Shown in pieces: positions 54,721 to 64,000 of a stretch of DNA of 64,000 nucleotides. The notes under the pieces are model-generated. The model was not told the DNA's origin. It did not search any database and saw only the letters and a list, made by a program, of their open reading frames with translations. The DNA is from Alentia gelatinosa. Lineage: Eukaryota > Annelida > Polychaeta > Phyllodocida > Polynoidae. The position numbers and the translations under genes are program-made. Each line of letters begins with the position of its first letter. The first letter of the stretch is position 1. The stretch lies in assembly GCA_950022655.1 (NCBI GenBank), contig OX465582.1, forward strand, positions 94,130,704 to 94,194,703, given 5' to 3'.

Positions 54721-54929
54721 TGGGTTTAGTCGATAATAGGTTTGCCGCCTAGCCTAATACCTGTCCCTGGTACCCATACCAACCAACATAAGTCTGTCAT
54801 AGATCCCAGCCTGGAAAGGGTATAGCCTATGAGACGAAAATACCAGGGCTGAGATTGGCCAGTTATGGAAATCAGTTCTGCAGGAACAGGGTAGGTCCCT
54901 CGCTTCTGACCAAAGTGGTCACAGGAATT

Positions 54930-55400
54930 TCTATTCTGGGAAAACATGATGCGTCCAGGTAGTTGAATGCTCTCTGTAGTTTTTTTCTATTGTTATCATC
55001 TGCTTTTACCCGTAGCAGATAGCAAAGTCATCAACAAAACGGGAGAATTCTTTGTTAATTTGTAGATATTCAATGATTCTGTTTATATTTAAGGTTGCTC
55101 CGCTCCCCGGCCGCCGCTCCACTATAAAGTTATTCGTCTTCTTAGGCCCATCTTAATGTCTTGGAGTATTTATTCTATGTTTCCAGGATATATCAAAGGC
55201 TTTTTCAAGGTAACAGAAAACAGCTACCACATGTTCCTTATGAAGAAATCCTTCACGAATGTAATTCTCAAGCCTCACAAGGTGATTTTTGTATTGGGTC
55301 CTAAATTTATCACAAGGGTTATCTACCATTTACAGCTTTAGCTTGCGTCAAAATCTTTCACGAGTACATCTTGATAATACAATTAATCCCCACTTGAGGT
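54930..55400 (-). pseudogene. non-LTR retrotransposon (I/Jockey-like LINE) reverse transcriptase relic
   Basis: Minus-strand frames give YKNHLVRLENYIREGFLHKE then HVVAVFCYLEKAFDISW, and later NKEFSRFVDDFAICYG with the FVDD catalytic motif. Stops and an internal deletion separate the blocks, so it is a decayed fragment. It ends near the unrelated Tigger-like repeat at 55389. Confidence 0.75.
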
Positions 55401-55553
55401 GAAACCCTCTGTTCCGACCTAAGTGTCGGCTTAAGGGGGTGTCCACTTAAGCGGGGTTAAAATAAACCAAATAGGAATTTCTGTTCTGAGCAAACTGTCC
55501 CCGTAAGTGGGGTCTCTCCTTAAGCGAGGTGTTCCGGAAGCGGGGTTTTACTC
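55389..55553. mobile_element. Tigger/pogo-like MITE, left end eroded
   Basis: GGCTTAAGGGGGTGTCCACTT-type interior and right end GAAGCGGGGTTTTACTC next to TA. Confidence 0.65.
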
Positions 55554-55730
55554 TATATAGTAAGTATATCATATTCACTCCTTTAATCAATTAATGTAAT
55601 ATCATATAACATTACTTAGTTGACCACCCTTTTCATAGTATTTGCAAGGCAGCTTGGGAAGGCTATAGGTCTATAGATAGAGGCATAGCTGACACGTGAT
55701 TCTTTCCAGGTTTCAGGATAGGGGTGACCA

Positions 55731-56173
55731 TAGACTGGCCTCAGTCCCTGTATCCTACCCCTCTACCCCTTCTGAGTGACACAGGGGCTGGTCTCATCCG
55801 TAATCGGCCGTGTAGACTGGCGCGATTTTGCACCACACTCCCCAAGCAGAGGTCTGGCTACTGGTCAGGATATCTGCTAGGAGATTGATACCCTCTCACT
55901 TTGAACTGAAACAGGTCATAGTCAGGAGCGGGCAAAATTTATTGCTATGACAACACAGGCGGCCAGGGAACTGGAGGAGGGCAGGGGGAGGAGTAGGAGG
56001 AGGTAAAGGGTTACAGGGAGTGGTGTGGTGCCATAAACAGGAGATTCTGTTCATAGTGGACAAGTCTTTGATGCATGGCCCAGTTAGAGAAGGTTACATA
56101 CTAAAATGAACTTTATTCTGATTGCGATTAATCATTTAATGAATGTTCATAATCAAAGACTTGACCAAGTCTA
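55731..56173. mobile_element. 443-bp element with 9-bp target duplication GGGTGACCA
   Basis: TAGACTGG ... CCAAGTCTA flanked by GGGTGACCA at 55722-55730 and 56174-56182. Same family as 23229-24110 (shared CTACTGGTC.GGATATCTGC and CATAAACAGGAGATTCTGTT), lacking the CTTGCGATCC cargo. Confidence 0.88.
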
Positions 56174-56182
56174 GGGTGACCA

Positions 56183-58359
56183 CTATCGCTGTTTACGCAA
56201 ACATCACTGAATGATGCAAGGAGCAGTTCTATCATCAGATAGTGGCTTTCATATGGCCCAGGGCTTGCTATAGCTTTGCCTGTTGTTTGATGTGAAGATT
56301 ATCTCAGGGTGCTCTTTCTGTTCTTTATGTCGTAGAAACTTATCATTACAATTCGCGCTTGATGATATTATTCAGAATGCTTGTGCCAGCGCACTTACTA
56401 TCTCCTCGTTAAGACTTATGCTATTGTCATTTTGAACAGTTCCATCCAGTATTTGGTGGACTGTGAGGCCAGGATTGCCCCCTTTTATCTTTTTAATAGG
56501 GATCCAAAGTGAACACACTAAAACGGCAGATACCCGTGCTCAAAACACCATATCCGGAGTCTAGTAAGTCCTTTTCCGGAGGCCAGTAAGAACGAGGCTT
56601 AGTGCTAAAGCTATGGGGGTTCAAGGCTAATACTTTGATTTTGGTCTTGTTTATTGCTATATAAGTGTGCAGTTTACTACTATCGTCTCTGAATAAGTCC
56701 GTCTCGAGGCCACGATGAAAGTTGTTAAGCATATCGAAAATATGGATTTAAAAGCTTGGAGAACGACGCATATGATCTCAAACATATACAGTCAAAGTAT
56801 TGAGCGCCTATATCCGGAAATGGAGTTTTGTGAACGGGTATTTGTGGTTTCAGTGGGTTCACTTTCAATGCCTATAGCTCTCCGAACACGAGGACATGCT
56901 GAAGAGAGTGAACCTACAAATCCGAGGAACGACTACCTTCATGATGTTTTATATGACTTTTTGGTACACAAGAGTGAAAACACAAGGTATTTGATTCATT
57001 TTGAACCACAGCTCTCTCTTTATTTGTACTGACGCAGTTGTTCCACACACCAGTTACACAGAGCTATACTTTACAAGATATCGTTTATTGATATACAAAC
57101 TGATGGTTGAAAAAAATGACCCAATATATTACATTATATCGAGAAACTCTGATAAAGACACTTCCGTACCACAAAAGCAGCAGGAAAGACACATCTAGTA
57201 ACCCTATAGGAAAAAATAATACACTGTACATATTGTGAAATAACCTAAGATTGAAACACAGGTATTGGGTCTATTTAAATAGTCACTGATCGTGCTAATT
57301 ATAGAACATGGACCACGTGACTGACATCACGTGACCGTCAGGTGGGTAGTCACGTGATCATGTCCTTTGGTATGGGAGAAACTCTGACGTTAGGAGAAAA
57401 CGTTACGGACCTAAGTCAAAGACAACCACATTACCCTTATACAAAAAGAGATTGTCTAGTATACTTCAAATATATTTATCATACAATATTGTTGATTATA
57501 TACATATACAAAGAGCTCTTCTATATATGGCTACGATGGTTTTTTTTTAGAAAAGTTGTCCTCATTCGGCCCCTGTACCATGGTCTCAAACCATTTTAGG
57601 ATTTGGGGATGTGAAACCGTAATCCATGATAGTTAATCATTATCATTTGTCAATATATCTCTTAAAGTGGATCCAAGCTTGACTTGTTAATACATGTAGT
57701 TCCGATGGTTAATACATTCCGATGGTCGGAGGCAATTAGCACAGTTTACACCCTATTGAAGGCGAGTGAAGAAAATGAGTGTTATGGACAAGGGCGATCT
57801 TGGAACAGGGTAACACGGGTCTTTGACAGGTTTAGCTGGTTATAGGGATCAGTTCCATATTTTTAGTCTGTTACTGATCACCCGTTTCTCCAATACTCGA
57901 GAAAATATCCAACTTATGACTTATGAAAGGGATGGCCTCCCAAGACACACATTTCCCATGAAGAACACCAATGGTCAAAGTATGCTTCAAAAATAATGGC
58001 AGTGATAGGCATTTTCCCCCACGAGTACGTGACTTGAATCGACAACTTTCAAAGGTAAGGCCATAATGGAGCAGCAACATTCAATGAACAGAGTAATATC
58101 AAATATGCTATTTTCAACAACAAGCGATTATAATGAGAATTATGCTGAAAACATGTGTATACTTCTAATATGCTTGTTTAAACGGATGAAGCTATGTTTC
58201 CCTTTGTGTAATATATAGTCTCTTATACATAATTGAAGTTCAAAATATATGACTTAGAACATGAATTGTGGATTAACATAGTAGCACCATAGTTATCAGG
58301 ATAATTGGTTCATGTCCTTTGGAAATGCATTCCTTCTAGCATTCACAGACACACCATAA
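56183..58359. other. 3' flank of the collagen gene, nothing recognised
   Basis: AT-rich, no ORF with coding character and no repeat matched elsewhere in the window. Confidence 0.45.
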
Positions 58360-58365
58360 TTTATT
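58360..58365 (-). terminator. candidate poly(A) signal AATAAA for the collagen IV gene
   Basis: AATAAA on the minus strand about 260 bases downstream of the collagen stop codon. Plausible by distance, but not unique in AT-rich sequence. Confidence 0.35.
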
Positions 58366-58626
58366 AATATGTCCTATATTTCTCTTTCCACCTATATGTC
58401 GCTACATCGTTTCATAAAATGGAGAAAGATCATTCTCATTTCAGGTTTCATAAAGGATCTCCCAAAAAAAGGTAACATACAAACTTCCTTCTTCCTTTAG
58501 AATAGATTCACTTGTGATGAGAATAACCTTCACCCATATTAATAACCCCACAAAGTCAGTACATCTGCTGGCAATGACGAATTATAACATTATCAAAAAG
58601 TGAGCGTCTAAGTCGCCAGGTGGCGC

Positions 58627-58929
58627 TCATGAGACACGTGACCGGAAGTTCTGGCGGAATTCGTTGGCGGTGTTGTTGGACTCTCGTATGCACACCTGGC
58701 AACGCGAGATTTTGGGCAGGAGGTTGCCGGCCTTGAGCGTCATTGGGATAGGCTTGGCGAACTGGTAGTTGCGTTCTACGGTGGACATCCAGAAGCTGAG
58801 GGTGGTGGCGTAGTGGTTGCACGTGCCTGTGCCGTGGCACTCCATGAAGGGAGTGGGACGGAAGTCCTCCAGGCAGGACCCTGGAGACTGCAGGGACTGG
58901 CCCGTGCCCTGTGCGCCCGCGCCCGTGTG
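58627..58929 (-). CDS. collagen IV NC1 exon 4 (C-terminus, stop)
   Basis: 100 codons and TGA at 58627-58629. [20 protein letters not shown], then cysteines 2-6 of subdomain 2, ending in a tail [16 protein letters not shown] beyond the usual end of the domain. Acceptor ctgtttcag|CAC. Confidence 0.94.
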   Translation of the reverse strand, partial: HTGAGAQGTGQSLQSPGSCLEDFRPTPFMECHGTGTCNHYATTLSFWMSTVERNYQFAKPIPMTLKAGNLLPKISRCQVCIRESNNTANEFRQNFRSRVS

Positions 58930-61900
58930 CTGAAACAGGGAGAGGCATTTTATCAGGAATGTCAGATGGGGCAAGAAAAAACAAGGAAGTACAGTAAAAC
59001 TCCGCGTAAGCGCACACCCGCAGTTCCGGGCGTAAGTGACCGCTTACACGGGTTGTTCGCTTGCGCGGGGTTTTCAAGTTTCATCCGGGCCAATTTACTA
59101 GTGTTTATACCGATATGTAGGGGAGAAAGAGGGGATCCTAGATTTGAATTCATTTCTCAATATCTTAATTAAATCCGAAGTTAATAAAGTTTCAATTATA
59201 AAATGTATTTTCTATGAATATACTCATACACACTCATAAAAAACACAGATCAATCTATTTTGGGCAGGGTGTCCGTTTGAGGTGACCGCTTACACGGGGT
59301 TTTAGGCCTGTTCGTGCGGAAATAACTGTCCGCTTACGCGGGGTGTCCACTTACGCGAGGTTAAATCAAATATCTAATAGAGGAGACAAATTTCCGTTCC
59401 GAGCAAAAGTGTCCGCTTACGCTGGGTGTCCGCAAGCTAACATGGGGTGCCCGCTTACACGGGGTGTCCGTTAGGCGGGGTTCTACTGTATTTATATAGA
59501 ACGTCCTGACTATGCTGTACAAGCTACAAAAGGGGATGGCAATTTACGGTTTATATAGAACGAGGCGTTTACGCAGAGTTCCGTACAAACCGTAAATTGT
59601 TATCGAGTTTTGTGGCTTGTACAAGCATGGTAGGTCGTTCTATATTTACTATATAATCAAATTGTATAAAAAAATTATATATCTAATTTAGCCTAACAAT
59701 TGATGTTTTAGTCAACGCTTATAGGGAAGTGTTCCGTATTTCCCCGTACGAAACAGTGTTCCATACATTATTTTTTACGTTATATGGCGAAACGGTGCAT
59801 ATTTACAGTATATACTGCATGGGTATATAGTAATGTTCATAAAAATACAGAGTTTAAACCTGATATAATATATAATTAGGGGTCGGGTTAAGCCTATAAG
59901 ACACCGACCCGACCGCTGTGCCCGATTCTACCTTTGCCCGACAGATCCGTCGGGTCTGTGACAATCTGCATCAATCGGGTCGATGTACGCACTTTACCGA
60001 TCCGATTTTGTTGCTTTCCCCGATAAACCACATGTACTTACGGGTGTTTATATTTACATTTATATGTATGCATTCCATGTACAAACACGCACACACGTAG
60101 ATATTTCACGAGAAACCTACCATGGCAAAGCTGTAGCCTATCCACAGTCCCTTCCAACCTCGTGGGCAGTCTGGAACTGTAACGCTTTGACTGTGGACTG
60201 CCAACGCCTGAAATTGAAACAAGAAGATATAATCAATGAAGCCATATAATCTATATTATTATCCTACCCCTAATATAAAATCCCATAGGCTTAACATTGG
60301 GTTTCCGTATGCCACGCTGACTGGCATACGGAGTTTTATATGCCACTAGTGGCATACATCATTGTTATCACGTAATATTCCAAAATCGAAGAAATAGGGT
60401 AAGATAAAATCAAAACCTGATTCGTTTTAATCTTGGCTACCGCATTCCACTCCTGGAGTTTTGGCTCCGGACTTCACTCGGCTTCGCCTCATGAAGTCAC
60501 CATGCCAAACTCCAGTCGTGAAATACGGTGGCCAAGATTAAACCTCATCCAGTTTTACGATACTATCATGAAACATCACGAAATTTCATATGGTTGTTTA
60601 TATGGCATGAGTTGTCAACGAATGGTATGTAAACAATTATATGAAATTTCGTGATGTTTAGATTTTATCCTACCCTGTCATGTGTTTCTTACTTCTAAAA
60701 TATTTATATGCCACTCGTGACATATAAATATTTTATGGCATAACCGTGGTATACAGGCCCACCATGTTAAGTCTATGGAGATTTATATGCGGGGTAGGAT
60801 AAAACACTCTACTACTGTCCCAGCAGTCATCGTGTATGAAAAAAGATAACAGTCTTACAATCACACCCACCGTCCACACTCTAGGTGTGAGAGCATGTGA
60901 GACTGTGTCAAATAACCAGCTGGAAAATCCTATATAAAAGGGAACTCCAACCTTATATACGAACACTGAATAAGTTAATAAACTCCAAGAGAACCCATTG
61001 TTTCCAACTTGTGTAATATTTTTACATGTACAAGGAAAAACGCATCTTTCTTTATCTCACCCCTGGAATATATGTCCATAGGCTTAACATTGGGAACTCG
61101 TTCTCCATGCCCCTACGAGTATTGCAGTCCATTCTCCATGGTTTACATCCTATGTTGTCTTTTAGTGTGTACAGTGATGAGATAAATACAGAAAGCAACT
61201 CGTTTTGGTCAAAGAAGTCATTCTCTAACTCGTTTGAATGCTATGTGATATTCACTCAGCTATCACCTTGTTCATATCACACCGCATGAAACTCGTAGAG
61301 AACGACGACTTTGACCAAAACTTGTTGGTTTCTTCTTTAGTATATGAAACGATTGTGTGAAGTCTAGTTTCTGATTAAAAAAAATATTAAAAAATTCGCT
61401 CGTGTGACAGTTGCACTTACCTGTGAGGGTGCCTCGCAGACAGTACAGCGGGAGATGAAGGGTCGCACACCGGGGCCTGTCACGGGGTTCATCATGGCTG
61501 TCATTGGTTGTGGTGTCGACAACCAGTAACTGTAGTCACTACGTGAGGCCATGGTGCATCTGTTGTTGAGGTTACAGAACATGAAGGGCATGGTGCTGAA
61601 GCGCTTCAGACAAGACCCTGCCGTGCCTGACAAAGAGAAAACACACGAAACAGTCAATATATATATATATATAGACAATAATTGATGGTTTTGTGGAAGG
61701 CGACCGTAAACCACGAGAGGTCGACGCGTAGTAATACACGAGCGCTAGCTTTTGTATCACGACGTCAACCTCAAGTGGTTTACAGAGCCTGTGTTTTATT
61801 ATCCATCGTATACGAAGACCCCATTAAAAACATACGAGGAATCTTATCCATCGTATACAAACCCCCATTAAAAACGTACGAGGAATCTTATCCATCGTAT

Positions 61901-63907
61901 ACAAAGACCCCATTAAAAACGTACGAGGAATCTTATCCATCGTATACAAAGACCCCATTAAAAACGTACGAGGAATCTTATCCATCGTATACAAAGGCCC
62001 CATTGAAAATGTATGGGGATTCAGTAAACTACGACTCATTACATAAAACTTGTCAGATAGTATAACTGTGGTATACGGATTCAAATCTGTGGTATACGGC
62101 CTCAAAGCCATGGTATACGGGAAAATGGTCCCCTTGTGCAATAGAGCAAAGAAATAGTACCTTTTGTTATACTCTTTAATATGGCGACTACTGGTATTTA
62201 TTCCTACTTTATGCAATATTCTTTGTGATATATTTTGATTGTGACATAGATTTTTGAATACTCAAATTGATATAAATTTCTGGGTATTTCATTAGATAAT
62301 ATCAGGGGTGTCAGTTGAGGAGAAAAGTTAAATATTAAGCCCATAAGACAGCGACATTATCCACAGATTCTCACCGATCCGATCACCGATTATAATCGGG
62401 AACAAGAATGTCGCTGTCTTATACCCTCATACAGCTACAGACCATCGCTTGCCAATCACACCTCCCGGGTTTATGGCCTTGTACAGCGACCCGAGTCAGA
62501 TCAAAGTGAGCCGCCGGGAGCCGAGCCGCGGCACGCCACGGGCCGCTGGTGTGGATTCATAGAAAATGATTCAAAGTTTGATATCGGGAAATGGTTTTCA
62601 GAGTCACCATCGCCTCGGTCTTCCCTACACATTGATATAAGGCCTACTCAGAATCGGGAACAGTCGGTGAAGTGCGTACAGCGACACGATTAAGGTCGGG
62701 CACAGTCGGTCATTACCCCAAGGGAAGTAATGCCATTACCCAAAGGGAAGTAATGCCCGACCCGATTAAAATCGGGTCTCTGAAGTGTGTACAGCGACCC
62801 GATTCTTCCCGACCCGACAGATTCGTCGGGCAAAGGTGTGATCGGGGACAATGGTCGGGTCGCTGTCTTAAAGGCTTATATGTGGAGCTTTCTGCCTCTG
62901 AGAGACCAGGAAAACTTGGATCATATGTCGGTATCGGCCATGGCACGCCGATAAGAATCTATTGGGAGCTTCAAACCACTGTTATGTTGGTGTAAATGAG
63001 GCTAAATATATTTGTTTTACACAGGTAAAAGAAATTATTTATACTGAATATGAAGAGGTGGATTTCGACCGGAAAATAGAATACTACCATCTCTGTACTA
63101 TAGTACGTGTATTTTCACTTACCTAAGTCTTGGCCGTGGGCGCGTTTGTTACCCTGCACAAACAGCAATGAATATCCATCCCACATCTTGTCCGTACCCC
63201 GTGGACAGTCGGGCGTGTTAGTATTTTGGCTGTGTCTGAAATATCCGATGAAATATTGCGATGTGTTTAGACAATTTTTTTAAAAATTTGATATTAGCTT
63301 GGTCTGGCTGTTGTCACCCTCTCCATCGCCTCAACAATTATTTCTCCTTTATTATAATGTATTTCCAGTGTGTAAAGATCGTGAAATGTGACTTAAAATG
63401 ACTAGGAACCCGAAGTTGAAAACCAACCAAATGTTGATTGTTGAATTATGACCAATAAATACTATTAAAACAGACTCTTTTTCTTTTCCAATAAATTTCT
63501 TTTCATATGTCTAATAATACCTTATACTATAAACACATTTACAGATATCACTCTGCTACGATTCGTCATGTCATTCCGCGAAAACAGCTCATGCCATATA
63601 AACAATCATATGAAATGTCATGTTGTTTCATGATAGTATCAATACGAAAGAAATAAAGCTGATTTATATATTAAAACACACACACACAAGAAAACGTACT
63701 TTGTGAAGTAGAAACCTGGACCTGTTGCCTGGTCCCCGGGCAGCCCGTCGGGACCCGGATAGCCGGCCTCTCCCGGGAAGCCGGGCCGGCCCTCGGCGCC
63801 GGGCAGGCCGGGCAGACCGTCTCGACCCGGGCGGCCTCGGGGCCCGGGACGTCCGTCCCGTCCCGGAGCTCCCTTATCTCCAGATTCACCAGGAATGCCA
63901 TCGATAC
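58627..63907 (-). CDS. collagen IV alpha chain, 3' end (partial): last collagenous exon plus complete NC1 domain
   Basis: Basement-membrane collagen. Exons: 63700-63907, 63123-63235, 61421-61626, 60121-60207, 58627-58929; all introns GT-AG and phases compatible. The first exon gives 19 uninterrupted Gly-X-Y triplets ending just before the NC1. The NC1 (about 235 residues) has two homologous halves, each opening with HSQ and CPRG. Six cysteines per half (12 in all) match the disulfide pattern of trimerising NC1 domains. Met in [10 protein letters not shown] and Lys in QFAKP lie where the Met/Lys sulfilimine cross-link forms in other animals (inference). The first half ([19 protein letters not shown]) looks alpha1-like. 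The second ([19 protein letters not shown]) has alpha2-like wording, so I do not assign a chain. The C-terminus is longer than usual after the last cysteines. The rest of the gene lies beyond 64000. Confidence 0.93.
58992..59488. mobile_element. Tigger/pogo-like element, 497 bp, TA target duplication
   Basis: TA|CAGTAAAACTCCGCGTAAG ... GGCGGGGTTCTACTG|TA, in the last collagen intron. CGCTTACGCGGGGTGTCC-type words recur inside. Confidence 0.85.
59493..59646. repeat. hairpin with ~50-bp arms, collagen intron
   Basis: TATATAGAACGTCCTGACTA and its near complement at the right, with inner GCAATTTACGGTTT / AAACCGTAAATTG. Confidence 0.85.
59886..60050 (-). mobile_element. GC-rich repeat family K, truncated
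   Basis: TTAAGCCTATAAGAC then CCGACCCGACCGCTGTGCCC, matching 62336-62880 in reverse. Confidence 0.7.
60121..60207 (-). CDS. collagen IV NC1 exon 3
   Basis: 29 codons, phase 0, encoding [18 protein letters not shown] and [11 protein letters not shown], the start of subdomain 2. Acceptor aatttcag|GCG, donor CATG|gtaggt. Confidence 0.93.
60258..60803. mobile_element. MITE with TTATCCTACCCC ends and palindromic interior
   Basis: TTATCCTACCCC..CATAGGCTTAACATTGGG at the left; CATGTTAAGTCTATGG..GGGGTAGGATAA at the right. Two internal hairpins: about 60430-60545 (AATCTTGGCTACCGCATTC) and about 60575-60655 (AAATTTCATATGGTTGTTTA). Confidence 0.75.
60818..61025 (+). repeat. solo-LTR-like segment
   Basis: TGTCCCAGCAG ... 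TTTTTACA with a TATA-like CCTATATAAAAGGG near 60927. No partner LTR or target duplication was established. Confidence 0.3.
61053..61345. mobile_element. MITE family A copy, uninterrupted
   Basis: CTCACCCCTGGAATATATG..AACATTGGGAACTCG through the AACTCGTTTTGGTCAAAGAA inverted pair. This is the empty-site counterpart of 18389-19163. Confidence 0.85.
61421..61626 (-). CDS. collagen IV NC1 exon 2
   Basis: 206 nt, encoding [18 protein letters not shown] through [13 protein letters not shown]: cysteines 2-6 of subdomain 1, with [13 protein letters not shown]. Acceptor ctttgtcag|GC, donor TCACAG|gtaagt. Confidence 0.95.
61801..62025 (+). repeat. 45-bp tandem repeat, five units
   Basis: Units start at 61801, 61846, 61891, 61936 and 61981 (ATCCATCGTATACAAAGACC...). 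The 15-codon period keeps frames open on both strands; not a gene. Lies in a collagen intron. Confidence 0.92.
62336..62880 (+). mobile_element. GC-rich repeat family K, ~545 bp
   Basis: TTAAGCCCATAAGACAGCGAC ... GTCGCTGTCTTAAAGGCTTA, with inverted ends, many CCCGACCCGA words and a tandem ATTACCCAAAGGGAAGTAAT palindrome. Clearly more GC-rich than the intron around it. Confidence 0.75.
63123..63235 (-). CDS. collagen IV NC1 exon 1
   Basis: Encodes [37 protein letters not shown] and a split Gly: the start of NC1 subdomain 1 with its first cysteine. Acceptor atatttcag|AC, donor CTTAG|gtaagt. Confidence 0.94.
63700..63907 (-). CDS. collagen IV exon: final Gly-X-Y repeats and NC1 junction
   Basis: 208 nt: split Gly, then 19 triplets (IDG IPG ESG ... 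PDG LPG), then [11 protein letters not shown] and the split Lys that starts the NC1. Very GC-rich compared with its surroundings because of Gly/Pro/Arg codons. Acceptor ccgttgcag|GT, donor ACAAA|gtacgt. Confidence 0.92.
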
Positions 63908-64000
63908 CTGCAACGGTAAAATGTCCGGATTGGAAGTGGGTGTTACATAGATATATCTTGCGATGAAAATGGAATGAAAGTCAATTGTAATGTAATATTC

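Noticed and set aside
58813..59172. 119-codon + strand ORF
   Set aside because: Antisense to the collagen NC1 exon, continuing into a Tigger-like repeat.
61682..62216. 127- and 130-codon ORFs on both strands
   Set aside because: Produced by the 45-bp tandem repeat, whose length is a multiple of three.

Overview
This is a 64 kb piece of an animal nuclear genome. It is AT-rich, has spliced genes, and is packed with short non-autonomous transposons. Metazoan origin follows from a type IV collagen with a full NC1 domain and a 15-exon NT5DC2/3-type gene. A tRNA-derived SINE resembling those of molluscs, a degraded Ty3/gypsy element with a tRNA-Leu-type primer site, and many hairpin MITEs suggest a marine lophotrochozoan, most likely a mollusc. 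Species cannot be read from the window.

Only two host genes are supported, both on the minus strand. (1) An NT5DC2/3-type HAD-family 5'-nucleotidase-domain gene runs from its start codon at 36446 to its stop at 14291. I placed 15 coding exons by GT/AG sites, reading phase and family resemblance; they join without a frame break into 538 codons plus stop. (2) The 3' end of a collagen IV alpha chain spans 63907 to 58627: one Gly-X-Y exon, then four exons giving a complete 12-cysteine NC1 domain. The rest of that gene lies beyond the right edge. There is no operon logic and no sign that the two genes work together.

Layout. 1-14290: no host gene; a piggyBac-like 34-bp array, a SINE, a 4 kb element with 6-bp target duplications, and several MITEs. 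14291-36446: the NT5DC gene, its introns filled with MITEs, two Penelope/hammerhead-like remnants, a tRNA-type SINE and a 9-bp-TSD element. 37071-43200: nested transposons (a TTAA-flanked repeat holding a MITE nest and a dead Ty3/gypsy element). 43674-46784: piggyBac-like MITE, G-rich minisatellite, duplicated segments. 46785-52200: a MITE with perfect 27-bp inverted repeats, then a block of minisatellites arranged as a very large imperfect palindrome centred on position 50119. 53195-56173: a full TTAA-flanked repeat, a LINE reverse-transcriptase relic, a second 9-bp-TSD element. 58627-64000: collagen IV.

I did not find a new enzymatic or defence system. The most unusual material is structural: the mirrored minisatellite palindrome, the 4 kb array-bearing element, the two copies of a 9-bp-TSD element with different cargo, and an element insertion whose empty site survives as a paralogue in the same window. 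Repeat family letters (A, C, F, G, H, K) are my own labels. All family assignments are from memory and reading alone; no search was run.
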